A DNA stretch of 64,000 nucleotides, taken from Corallococcus soli (GTDB taxonomy: Bacteria > Myxococcota > Myxococcia > Myxococcales > Myxococcaceae). Under the pieces are notes generated by a model. It did not search any database. It was not told the DNA's origin and saw only the letters and a list, made by a program, of their open reading frames with translations. Location: contig NZ_JAAIYO010000005.1 of assembly GCF_014930455.1 (NCBI RefSeq), positions 372,001-436,000 on the forward strand, written 5' to 3'. Positions within the stretch are counted from its first letter, which is position 1. The number at the start of each line of letters is the position of its first letter. Positions 7,713 to 15,494 of the stretch are shown here, piece by piece. Position numbers and translations under genes: made by a program.

Positions 7713-8789
7713 ATGCGCCCCACCCTCATCACCCACGTCGCCTTCGAACCGCTGCACCTGCCCCTCACGGAGCCCTTCGCCATCGCCACGGGCGCGCAGC
7801 ACGCGGCGGAGAACGCGCTCGTGCGCGTGACGCTCGCGGACGGCACGGTGGGCCTGGGCGAGGCGGCCCCCTTCACCGCCGTGAGCGGGGAGACCCAGGC
7901 GAGCACCCTCGCCGCGCTGGAGTCGGTGCGGGGGCTGCTCCTGGGACGGGACGTGCAGGCGTGGCGACCGACGTCGGAGGCGCTGGCGGATGCGCTCGCG
8001 CTCGCCCCGTCCGCGCGGTGTGGCGTGGAGATGGCGCTCCTGGACGCGCTGGCGCGGCACCACCGCGTCCCCCTGCACGTCTTCTTCGGCGGGGCGGGCA
8101 CCGCGCTGGACATCGACATGACCGTCACGGCCGGGGACGTGGCGCACGCGGTGGCGTCCACGCGGGCCATCCTGGGGCGGGGCATCGACACGCTGAAGGT
8201 GAAGGTCGGGGCGCTGGCTCCGGACGCGGACGCGGCGCGGCTGGTCGCCATCCACCAGGAGGCCCCGAAGGCGCGGCTCTTCGCGGACGCGAACGGCGGC
8301 TACGACGTGGCGGAGGCGCTGGCCTTCCTCAAGGAACTGGAGCGGGCGGACGTGCCGCTGTCCCTGTTCGAACAGCCCGTGCCCGCCGCCGACTTCGCGG
8401 GGCTCGCGGAGGTGACGCGCCGCTCGAAGGTGCCGGTGTGCGCGGACGAATCCGCGCGGTCGTCCCGGGACGTGCTGCGGCTCATCCGCGAGGGCGCCTG
8501 CCACGCCATCAACATCAAGACGATGAAGTGCGGGATGGTGGAGGCGATGACGATGTGGAGCCTCGCGCGCGCGGCGGGGCTGGAGCTGATGGTGGGCGGC
8601 ATGGTGGAGAGCGTGCTCGCGATGAGCGCGTCCGCGCACCTGGCCGCGGGCCTGGGCGGCTTCACCTACGCGGACCTGGACACGCCGCTGTTCATCGCGA
8701 GCCACCCGTTCCAGGGCGGCGCACACTACGCGGGCTCGCGGCTGACGCTGGACGCGGACGCGCCAGGCCACGGCGTCACGCTGCGCTAG
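7713..8789 (+). CDS. dipeptide epimerase (L-Ala-D/L-Glu epimerase type), enolase superfamily
   Basis: At 358 residues the protein has the full length of the muconate-lactonizing subgroup of the enolase superfamily. The capping domain is N-terminal; the barrel carries KVKVG (residues 162-166, catalytic Lys), the metal ligands Asp192 in ADANGGYD, Glu220 in LFEQP and Asp245 in CADES, and the second catalytic Lys269 in NIKTMKCG. This arrangement is that of dipeptide epimerases, which invert the alpha carbon of murein-derived L-Ala-D-Glu or related dipeptides. Exact substrate cannot be read from the sequence. A role in peptidoglycan recycling or in use of prey cell wall would fit a predator, by inference. 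Confidence 0.85.
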   Translation: MRPTLITHVAFEPLHLPLTEPFAIATGAQHAAENALVRVTLADGTVGLGEAAPFTAVSGETQASTLAALESVRGLLLGRDVQAWRPTSEALADALALAPSARCGVEMALLDALARHHRVPLHVFFGGAGTALDIDMTVTAGDVAHAVASTRAILGRGIDTLKVKVGALAPDADAARLVAIHQEAPKARLFADANGGYDVAEALAFLKELERADVPLSLFEQPVPAADFAGLAEVTRRSKVPVCADESARSSRDVLRLIREGACHAINIKTMKCGMVEAMTMWSLARAAGLELMVGGMVESVLAMSASAHLAAGLGGFTYADLDTPLFIASHPFQGGAHYAGSRLTLDADAPGHGVTLR

Positions 8790-8880
8790 CGCCGCTTCAC
8801 GCTTCTTCACACGGGCTGTTTCCCGAGGGACGGCGGGGAGGTCGCGCGCCGGGCGGGGTGGCGAACGCGGCGGGCGCGGT

Positions 8881-8886
8881 TAGGGA
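8881..8886 (+). promoter_or_regulatory. -10-like hexamer TAGGGA upstream of the NarL-type regulator
   Basis: TAGGGA(T) ends ten bases before ATG 8897. The intervening GAGGGGTCC could act as a weak ribosome site, so a leaderless transcript is only one possibility. Confidence 0.25.
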
Positions 8887-8896
8887 TGAGGGGTCC

Positions 8897-9526
8897 ATGT
8901 TGGATGCGCCCCCTTCATCGCAGCGGCTCGCCCTCGTGTCGGAGGACCCCCTGGCCCGGGGTGCGCTCGCACGGACCTTGAGCGACCAGGGGGAGGGCTG
9001 GACGGTCACGGCCTCCGGCACGCAGGTGGAGCTGGAGACGGCGCGGGGCGGACCGCCCGACGTGGTGCTCTGGGACACGGGCCTGCGGCTGACGGAGGGC
9101 GCGGCGCCGGACCTGGGGGCGCCGGTGCTGGCCCTGGTGACGGACGAAGCGGCGGGAGAGCTGGCGCTGGGCGCGGGGGCACGCGGGCTGCTCTTCCGCG
9201 ACGTGGCGCCCGGAATGCTCGTGGCCGCGCTGCACGCCGTGGCGCGCGGGCTCACGGTGTTCGAACCCGGGCTGTCCCAGGTCCGCGCCGCGCCGCGAAG
9301 CACGGCCCCAACAGGCGCACCGGCGCACGACACGCTGACGCCGCGCGAGCGCGAGGTGCTGGGCCTGCTGGCGGAGGGCCTGTCGAACAAGGCCATCGCG
9401 GACCGGCTCGCCATCAGCGAGCACACGGCCAAGTTCCACGTCAACGCGGTGCTGGCCAAGCTGGGCGTGCAGCGGCGCACGGAGGCCGTGGTGCGCGCCG
9501 CGCGGCTGGGGCTCGTGACGCTCTGA
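8897..9526 (+). CDS. NarL/LuxR-type response regulator with degenerate receiver
   Basis: A 209-residue two-domain regulator. The C-terminal 65 residues form a LuxR-type helix-turn-helix: LTPREREVLGLLAEGLSNKA, then ISEHTAKFHVNAVLAKLGV. The N-terminal domain has the receiver length and begins LALVSEDPLARGAL; an Asp is present in VVLWDTG, the phosphorylation position, but the usual Lys/Thr switch residues are not recognisable (VLALVTDEAAG, GARGLLFRDV). It may therefore be a pseudo-receiver that responds without phosphotransfer. The upstream open frame runs through the epimerase and is not coding. The gene converges on the lipoprotein gene with a hairpin across both stops. Confidence 0.85.
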   Translation: MLDAPPSSQRLALVSEDPLARGALARTLSDQGEGWTVTASGTQVELETARGGPPDVVLWDTGLRLTEGAAPDLGAPVLALVTDEAAGELALGAGARGLLFRDVAPGMLVAALHAVARGLTVFEPGLSQVRAAPRSTAPTGAPAHDTLTPREREVLGLLAEGLSNKAIADRLAISEHTAKFHVNAVLAKLGVQRRTEAVVRAARLGLVTL

Positions 9527-9544
9527 CGCGAAGCCGCGCGTCAG
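9523..9544. terminator. hairpin between convergent genes
   Basis: CTGACGCG (9523-9530) pairs with CGCGTCAG (9537-9544) around a six-base loop and covers the stop codons of both convergent genes. There is no U tract, so it may work as a bidirectional hairpin or with Rho. Confidence 0.45.
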
Positions 9545-10812
9545 GGCTCCACGAGCTTGCCCAGGTGCTCCCACTCGTGGGCCACGCTCTCCTTCATCCA
9601 GTCCCGGAAGAGGGACGGCAGCGGCCACCGGGTGATGAGGATCTGGTTGGAGGCGGTGCGGATCGCCTCCCCCTGCCGGAGCTCCGAGGCCGCCAGGGCG
9701 CGCTGCGCCTCATCCCCCATCAGCTCGGCCCCCTGCTCCATGAGCCGGAACCCCAGCTGGTGCTCCAGCAGCGTGGGCCCGGAGGCGATGCGTCCTCCCA
9801 ACGTCCACACCGACCGGCCCAACCGCATCCGCTCCTCGGCGGAGAGCCGGTCCTTCGTCACGTCCACCCGCGTGAGGAGCCAGAACGGCGCGGCCGTGTG
9901 GATCGACATCACGGCGGCCATGAAGGGGCCGGCGCCGGGATGGGTGATCCCCGAGGCCCTGAACCGTCGCTCCGCGTCCGCGTATGCCTGGGACATCGTC
10001 GTGCGGGTGTACAGCGGCAGGGACGCAAGGCGCTCCAGCGCCGCCATCTCCTTCTGCGTGAGCGGCGCCTCCAGGGAGGTGTCCACCAACAGCAGCATCA
10101 ACGGCAGCTCGGACTCGCGCGCCTCGGCGGCGGCGAGCGGTGCCAGTCGCTTTCGCAGCACCTGTCGCGCCCGGGCGCGGACCTCCGGCTGGCGGTCCTC
10201 GCGGTGCTGGAAGTATTGCAGGGCGGAGAGCATCAGCCTGGGGTCCTGCAACTCCAAGAGGTGGTCCGCGAGCCATCGCTCCTGGTCCTCGGTGCCGTCG
10301 TCGGCCAGCATGGCGACGAGGCGATCCTCCGCGGACCCCGTTCGCTCCCAGACCGTGGGGGAGACGGGCGCCGTCCACATCGTGAGGTTTGTCGCCAGCC
10401 CTTCCTTCTCCAGGTCCGGCGCCCCCGCGTCCACCCACGCCCGCCGCATCGCTTCGCTCCACCCGGGCACCGGCGTCCGGCGGCGCTCCTCGATGAGCTC
10501 CTGGAGGATGTGCGTCTCCGGTTGCCTCGGGGCCACCGCGTCCAGGCGCGCCACGCTCCGGGTCGCCGCGTCCAGGTCGCCCTGCTCCAGGAACAGGCAG
10601 GCCTGGACCACCAGGGCCGCCGGGTTGCCAGGGGCGTCCTCCAGCACGTGGGTGATGGCTTTCTGCGCACCTGGCAGGTCGTCCACCCAGATCCGATCCA
10701 CGGCCTCGCGGATTCGGGCCTCGGCGCGCCGCTCCGCGCTGAACGGAAGGGACGCGCAGGAGAGCAGCACCGCGAGGGACGCCAGGGACAGGGCACGCCA
10801 GAGGACCTTCAT
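9541..10812 (-). CDS. lipoprotein with N-terminal TPR-like repeats, function unknown
   Basis: The 423-residue product starts with a lipoprotein signal, SLASLAVLLSCASLPFSA, with the likely lipidated Cys near residue 19. Residues 35-115 look like two to three TPR-type helical pairs (DLPGAQKAITHVLEDAPGNP, ALVVQACLFLEQGDLDAATR), and the rest is predicted mostly helical, with a Trp-rich end (WPLPSLFRDWMKESVAHEWEHL). No enzyme motif is visible. A -10-like TAGGCT (10819-10824, complement) ends six bases before the ATG, so the transcript may be leaderless. TPR lipoproteins usually act as assembly or scaffold factors at the envelope; nothing more specific is supported. Confidence 0.75.
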   Translation of the reverse strand: MKVLWRALSLASLAVLLSCASLPFSAERRAEARIREAVDRIWVDDLPGAQKAITHVLEDAPGNPAALVVQACLFLEQGDLDAATRSVARLDAVAPRQPETHILQELIEERRRTPVPGWSEAMRRAWVDAGAPDLEKEGLATNLTMWTAPVSPTVWERTGSAEDRLVAMLADDGTEDQERWLADHLLELQDPRLMLSALQYFQHREDRQPEVRARARQVLRKRLAPLAAAEARESELPLMLLLVDTSLEAPLTQKEMAALERLASLPLYTRTTMSQAYADAERRFRASGITHPGAGPFMAAVMSIHTAAPFWLLTRVDVTKDRLSAEERMRLGRSVWTLGGRIASGPTLLEHQLGFRLMEQGAELMGDEAQRALAASELRQGEAIRTASNQILITRWPLPSLFRDWMKESVAHEWEHLGKLVEP

Positions 10813-10818
10813 CGCTCC

Positions 10819-10824
10819 AGCCTA
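10819..10824 (-). promoter_or_regulatory. -10-like TAGGCT six bases before the lipoprotein ATG
   Basis: On the minus strand TAGGCT is followed by six bases and then the ATG at 10812, the geometry expected for a leaderless transcript. The six bases GGAGCG could also act as a very close ribosome site. Confidence 0.35.
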
Positions 10825-10875
10825 CTGGAGGACCGGGCAGCCTCCATCCATTCCCCCACCCCCTCGCCCACGGGC

Positions 10876-10881
10876 TAGAGT
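10876..10881 (+). promoter_or_regulatory. -10-like TAGAGT upstream of the five-gene AAA operon
   Basis: TAGAGT lies 11 bases before ATG 10893, the first gene of the operon, with no Shine-Dalgarno sequence between. The same hexamer precedes the Sufu gene at 4645. Confidence 0.4.
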
Positions 10882-10892
10882 CCACGGCCTCC

Positions 10893-12428
10893 ATGGCCAA
10901 CCAGGATTGGGTTTCGCGCCTGCTCACCGGGCGCGCATCGGCGGACAAGGGCCTCAGCGTCCACCTGTCCGAGCGCGACGGCGGCAGCCTCCACGACAAG
11001 ATGCGGCAGGCGTACTGGTGGATCACCAACAACGCCGTCATCTGCCCCTACTACGACATCGAGTTCGGCGGCACCGCGGCGCTGAAGAACGCCGCCGGGG
11101 ACGAGGTGCACCTGCCGGAGGACATGAGCTACAGCTCCTTCGTCCTCATCCCGCTGCTCACCCTCTTCACCTGCCGCCGCGCCCTGCTCGTGGGCGGCCC
11201 GGGCCGGGGCAAGACGACCTCCGCCATCCTCATGGCGCTCCTGTCCGGCATGGGCCGCGAGGACGTGCACCGGGGCATCCAGCGCGGGCATCCGCAGCTG
11301 TCCATCGCGGACCTGCTGGGCGCGCCGCTGCCGTCGGACATGCTCAAGGCGGAGGACCTGTCCGCCGTCAAGGTGAGCTGGCGCAAGTGGATCAGCCAGC
11401 GCGTGAAGATCATCGACGAGTACAACCGCATCCCCACGAAGACCCAGTCCGCCCTGCTGTCGCTGCTGGGCGAAGGCTACGCGGAGATGATGGACCAGTA
11501 CGTCTACACCGGGCGCTCGTCCTGGTTCCTCACCGCCAACGACGACCAGGGCGGCGGCACCTTCCAGGTCATCGAGGCGCTCAAGGACCGCATCGACGTG
11601 GTGGTGCGCGCCGTGCCGTTCAACTCCGGCTTCGTGGACACGCTGCTCCAGCGCATCGAGTCCGACAAGTCCCCGGAGGAGCTGCTCCCCAAGGACATCG
11701 TCTTCACACCGGGCGAGCTGGAGAAGGCCTACAACGCCATCCTCACCGTGGAGGTGCCCAAGGGCGCCCTGGAGCGCGTGGCCTTCTTCCTGGGGCAGCT
11801 CGACTTCTGCCGCATGGCGTCCCCGCGCTTTGAATTCAAGCACAAGGACACGCTGAAGCTCGCCGGGCAGACGGTGGCCGCGGTGTGCAACGAGCAGTGC
11901 CCCTTGGACAAGAAGGTGCACCTCTGCACGCAGACGGAGAACGGCACCAGCGTGCGCGCGTACCAGACCATCCTGCACTTCGCGAAGGCGCTCGCGTTCT
12001 TCCGGGGCCACCGCGCGGTGGAGCTGGAGGACTTCCGGCAGATCATCCCCTGGGTGCTGCACGAGAAGCTCACCCCCAACGCGCGCAGCCCCTTCTTCGA
12101 GGGCAAGGGCAACAAGCTGCTGCTCCAGGACCGCGTGGCGTGGATCCGCAACATGTTCGACATGGCCATGGCCCGCTACGGCACGCACGCGCCGCTGCGC
12201 CAGAAGGTCTTCCAGCTGCGCACGGAGCTGGACCTGGGCCTGTCCGGCGTGGACCTACGCACCACGGAGAAGCGCCTGTCCGCCGTCACCGTGCTGATGA
12301 ACGAGCTGATGTCCCGCCACGAGCTGTCCGGCCCGGTGTACGAGGACATCATCCACTTGAAGTCCCTCTACAGCCGCTACCGCAACTACGCGACGTGGCT
12401 GAAGGAGAACCCGGGCGGTCAGCCATGA
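10893..12428 (+). CDS. MoxR-like AAA+ ATPase, first gene of a five-gene operon
   Basis: A 511-residue AAA+ protein. Walker A is GPGRGKTT (residues 102-109), Walker B KIIDEYNR (172-179), sensor 1 WFLTAND (211-217), and the candidate arginine finger is in ALKDRID. The insertion-rich region and the position before a vWA gene place it near the MoxR/RavA group, ATP-driven chaperones that remodel or load cofactors into partner proteins. A Cys cluster CNEQCPLDKKVHLC near residue 330 is unusual and could bind metal. The N-terminal 100 residues (WWITNNAVICPYYD) match no domain I know. The stop overlaps the next start as ATGA, so translation is probably coupled. Confidence 0.85.
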   Translation: MANQDWVSRLLTGRASADKGLSVHLSERDGGSLHDKMRQAYWWITNNAVICPYYDIEFGGTAALKNAAGDEVHLPEDMSYSSFVLIPLLTLFTCRRALLVGGPGRGKTTSAILMALLSGMGREDVHRGIQRGHPQLSIADLLGAPLPSDMLKAEDLSAVKVSWRKWISQRVKIIDEYNRIPTKTQSALLSLLGEGYAEMMDQYVYTGRSSWFLTANDDQGGGTFQVIEALKDRIDVVVRAVPFNSGFVDTLLQRIESDKSPEELLPKDIVFTPGELEKAYNAILTVEVPKGALERVAFFLGQLDFCRMASPRFEFKHKDTLKLAGQTVAAVCNEQCPLDKKVHLCTQTENGTSVRAYQTILHFAKALAFFRGHRAVELEDFRQIIPWVLHEKLTPNARSPFFEGKGNKLLLQDRVAWIRNMFDMAMARYGTHAPLRQKVFQLRTELDLGLSGVDLRTTEKRLSAVTVLMNELMSRHELSGPVYEDIIHLKSLYSRYRNYATWLKENPGGQP

Positions 12429-13255
12429 GCGAGTTCATCGACACCGTGGAGAAGGAGGCGCGCTCGCGCTTCGTGCGCTGGGACAAGGCGCTGTGGCAGG
12501 GCTTCATCTCCGGCCCGGTGGCGCGCATGGGCCAGGGGCTGGCGGCCTCCGGCACGGACGCCGTCCAGGGCGAAGAGCTGCTGCGCGACTACCTGCGCCT
12601 GGGCGCCGAGGGCATCGGCCTGGGCTACCTGTACCCGGCGTCCGCGGGCCGGCAGAACTTCTTCACGCTGGCGTGGTCGGAGCTGGTGCCCCGGCTGCTG
12701 CCGGCGCTGGCCCATGAGCGGCGGGCCGCGGCGCTCGCGCGGATGTGGAACCTGAGCGAGAACCTGGAGTCCGCGCCCCCGTGGGTGCAGCGCCTGTTCT
12801 GCCGCGTGGGCGCGAACCTGCCCTCGCTGGACGACATCGAGGGCCACCTGCACGCCATCGCCAACGAGGCGATGGAGCCTCCCCCCGAAGCGCTGGGCGA
12901 CACGTCCACCGCGCTGTGGGTGGACCTGTCGCAGGAGGACAGCCGCTTCATGCCGGGGGAGGTGCACTTCCTCGCGCCCACCGTGGTGTGCGTGCACGAC
13001 CGGCACCGCGCCACCGCGGCAGGCGGACGCGACGCGGCCACCCAGGGTGTGTGGCTTTCGAAGAAGCCCATGCTCCTGGGCCCCATGGGCTGCAATGAGC
13101 GGCTGGAGCCCACGCGCATGACCGTCAAGGCCATCACGTCGCTGTCGCAGCGCGACCCGCGCGCGGGCGACTGGTACAGCACCCTGAGCAACGAGTGGCG
13201 CGCGGTGGCCACGATGCACACGTCCCAGTGGCTGGCGGTCATCCTGCCGGTATGA
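12425..13255 (+). CDS. unknown protein, second gene of the AAA/vWA operon
   Basis: A 276-residue soluble protein with no family I recognise. It begins with a helical segment (MSEFIDTVEKEARSRFVRWD), includes LGLGYLYPASAGRQNFFTLAW and a helical middle, and ends with a beta-rich part, VTVKAITSLSQRDPRAGDWYS and VATMHTSQWLAVILPV. No signal peptide or membrane segment is evident. The ATGA overlaps on both sides show it is an obligate member of the operon, probably a substrate, adaptor or structural component of the ATPase and zincin-vWA pair. Confidence 0.75.
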   Translation: MSEFIDTVEKEARSRFVRWDKALWQGFISGPVARMGQGLAASGTDAVQGEELLRDYLRLGAEGIGLGYLYPASAGRQNFFTLAWSELVPRLLPALAHERRAAALARMWNLSENLESAPPWVQRLFCRVGANLPSLDDIEGHLHAIANEAMEPPPEALGDTSTALWVDLSQEDSRFMPGEVHFLAPTVVCVHDRHRATAAGGRDAATQGVWLSKKPMLLGPMGCNERLEPTRMTVKAITSLSQRDPRAGDWYSTLSNEWRAVATMHTSQWLAVILPV

Positions 13256-14931
13256 CCCGCCGCGCGGCCTTCACCCCGGAGGAGGTGGAGCGGTGCTGGC
13301 GCGACGCGCTGGCGCTGTGGGACGTGCGCGTGCAGCTGAGCCCGCCCGAGCCGCACCAGCCCTTCCGTCCCGACAAGGACGCGAAGGACGAACCGCTCGC
13401 GTACATCGACATGGTGCGCCGGCAGGTGTTCGTCCACTTCGAGCTGCTGGACCGGATGGGCGCGCGCGACAGCCTCACCGCCGTGCTGGCGCACGAAATC
13501 GGGCACCACGTCCGCTTCCCGCACACGCTGGGGTGGGACGCGGAGCTGCGCGTGCTGGAGCAGCGGCTGCTGCCCGGACTGGGCCAGTCGCTCACCAACC
13601 TGTTCTTCGACCTCCAGGTGAACGAGTTCGTGGGGCGCACCCACGCGGAGGCGCTGTGCGAGGTGTACCGGGGCTTCCTCCGCGCGCCGGAGCCGGGGCA
13701 GGACAAGGCCGGCGGGACGACCCCGCTGTTCTGCTTCTACCTGGCCCTCTACGAGGAGCTGTGGCGCAAGGAGCCCGGCGACCTCGTGCCCAGGGGGCGC
13801 CTGGAGACGCTGGAGCGGGACTACCCGGGCTTCCGCAGCCAGGCGCGCCTGTTCGTGCAGACGTTCTACGCGCTGCCGGATCCACGTCTGCAATTCCTCT
13901 ACTTCTGCGCCGCGTTCATCCGCTACATCGACGAGCCCGGCAAGACGCGCTTCCGCATCCCGCTGGCCGGGGACGTCCCCGACCCGGACGAGGATGACCT
14001 GGACGCGGCGGTGCAGGCCGGCGGCCGGTGGGAGGGCGCGCTGGCGGAGGCCCAGGAGCAGGGCTGGCTGGACGCGACGCACGACACGAAGGACGCGGAT
14101 CCGCTCACCACCATCGGCCGCGTGACGAACCACGTGCCCGGCAAGGGCGGCGGGAGGCTGCGCCGGGCCCTGGTCGCGCGGCACTACCGGCGGCTGGTGG
14201 ACCGGCACATCCTGAAGCTGCCCTCCGACCCCGCGAAGCCGGAGCCGTACCTGCGCACGACGCCGGAGGCGTGGGAGTACGGCGACGACCCGTCCACCAT
14301 CGACTGGACGCTCACGGTGGTGACGCAGGGGCACCTGGCGGCCATCTCCCCGCTGCGCCGCGAGCTGGAGGCGGACCTGCCCCCTCCGTCGGACCTGGGC
14401 GTGCCGGCGCTGGAGCTGTACCTGGACACCAGCGGCTCCATGCCCAACCCCGAGCACCAGCTCAACGCGATGACGCTGGCGGCGCAGGTGCTGGCGGCGT
14501 CCGCGCTGCGCAAGGGCGCCACGGTGCGCGGCATCGTGTATTCGGACCGTCAGCCCCTCGTCTCCCCGTGGATGTACGACGAGGAGACGGCGCGCGACTT
14601 CCTGCTGCACTACATCGGCGGGGGGACGTGGTTCCCGGTGGAGGAGCTGTCGGCGTTCGCCGAGGAGCGACCGGACGTGATGCGGGTCATCATCTCCGAC
14701 AGCGACTTCCTGGCGAACATGCAGGACAAGGGGGCGCTGGAGCGCCTGGCCCGAGCGGTGAAGAAGTCGCGCCGGGTGGTGGCCTTCCTCGCGGTGCCGG
14801 AGGAGCAGCGCGCCCGGCAGGTGCTGGCGCCGGTGCTCGCGGACAAGCGCTTCCGGCTGGCGACGGTGCAGTGGATGTCTGAGTTCGGTCCCGCCGCCGC
14901 GGCGCTGGCCGATGCCTTGTTGGAGAAATGA
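13252..14931 (+). CDS. zincin metallopeptidase-like / vWA fusion protein (COG3864-like)
   Basis: This 559-residue protein joins two domains. The N-terminal part has HEIGHH at residues 81-86, a zincin HExxH, followed by NLFFDLQVNE at 116-125, whose Asp or Glu could be the third zinc ligand. The C-terminal part is a vWA-like fold with the metal-ion adhesion site DTSGSM (Asp392) and later VIISDSDF. The order peptidase then vWA next to a MoxR ATPase recalls the DUF2201/COG3864 predicted metallopeptidases. The start ATG 13252 overlaps the previous stop. A MoxR ATPase working on a metal-dependent vWA partner is well known; whether proteolysis takes place here is an inference. Confidence 0.82.
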   Translation: MTRRAAFTPEEVERCWRDALALWDVRVQLSPPEPHQPFRPDKDAKDEPLAYIDMVRRQVFVHFELLDRMGARDSLTAVLAHEIGHHVRFPHTLGWDAELRVLEQRLLPGLGQSLTNLFFDLQVNEFVGRTHAEALCEVYRGFLRAPEPGQDKAGGTTPLFCFYLALYEELWRKEPGDLVPRGRLETLERDYPGFRSQARLFVQTFYALPDPRLQFLYFCAAFIRYIDEPGKTRFRIPLAGDVPDPDEDDLDAAVQAGGRWEGALAEAQEQGWLDATHDTKDADPLTTIGRVTNHVPGKGGGRLRRALVARHYRRLVDRHILKLPSDPAKPEPYLRTTPEAWEYGDDPSTIDWTLTVVTQGHLAAISPLRRELEADLPPPSDLGVPALELYLDTSGSMPNPEHQLNAMTLAAQVLAASALRKGATVRGIVYSDRQPLVSPWMYDEETARDFLLHYIGGGTWFPVEELSAFAEERPDVMRVIISDSDFLANMQDKGALERLARAVKKSRRVVAFLAVPEEQRARQVLAPVLADKRFRLATVQWMSEFGPAAAALADALLEK

Positions 14932-15494
14932 TGGCGTTCTCGCTCGCACACCTTCGTGAACAACTGGCGGCCTCGCCCATCGTGTCGCCGTATCCACACG
15001 ACCTGGCGGTGGCCATCCTCTGCGACACCTTCCGCCAGGGCAGCCAGAAGCCGCCCTCCCAGGCCGAGTGGGAGAAGCTGGAGAAGCGGGTGAAGAACCC
15101 GCTGTTCCGCGAACAGGTGGGCATGCTCGCGCACGTGCTGGTGTCGTCGGACCTGCGCAAGAAGACGGTGCTCTACCTCACCGCGGACCGCACGCCGCTG
15201 GCGCGCCTCCAGCAGTTCTTCGAGGAGGTGCACCCGCTGACGGCGGAGATGGTGCGCTCCAACGCCTTCCGCCAGGAGGAGTTCCTGCGCAAGTGGGTGT
15301 CCGCCCTGGGCGCGGACATCGAGGGTGAGACGGAGCAGGAGTCGAAGCGCCGCCTGAAGGATCTGGACTACCGGCAGGCCGTCACGGACCTGCGCAAGGT
15401 GGAGGAGGCGCGCAAGCAGGAGGCGGACCGGCGCACGAAGATGTTGCAGGAGGCCCAGCAGAAGGACGCCGAGGCGCGGGGCTGGCGCGAGTGA
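14928..15494 (+). CDS. small helical protein, fourth gene of the AAA/vWA operon
   Basis: The 188-residue product has no recognisable domain. It is rich in charged helices, and the last 50 residues (RLKDLDYRQAVTDLRKVEEA and onward) form a strongly charged coiled coil. Two ATGs are possible, 14928 or 14931; the first overlaps the preceding TGA. The following gene starts within its stop codon (GTGA). Probably an adaptor or oligomerisation subunit of the operon's complex, by position only. Confidence 0.7.
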   Translation: MMAFSLAHLREQLAASPIVSPYPHDLAVAILCDTFRQGSQKPPSQAEWEKLEKRVKNPLFREQVGMLAHVLVSSDLRKKTVLYLTADRTPLARLQQFFEEVHPLTAEMVRSNAFRQEEFLRKWVSALGADIEGETEQESKRRLKDLDYRQAVTDLRKVEEARKQEADRRTKMLQEAQQKDAEARGWRE

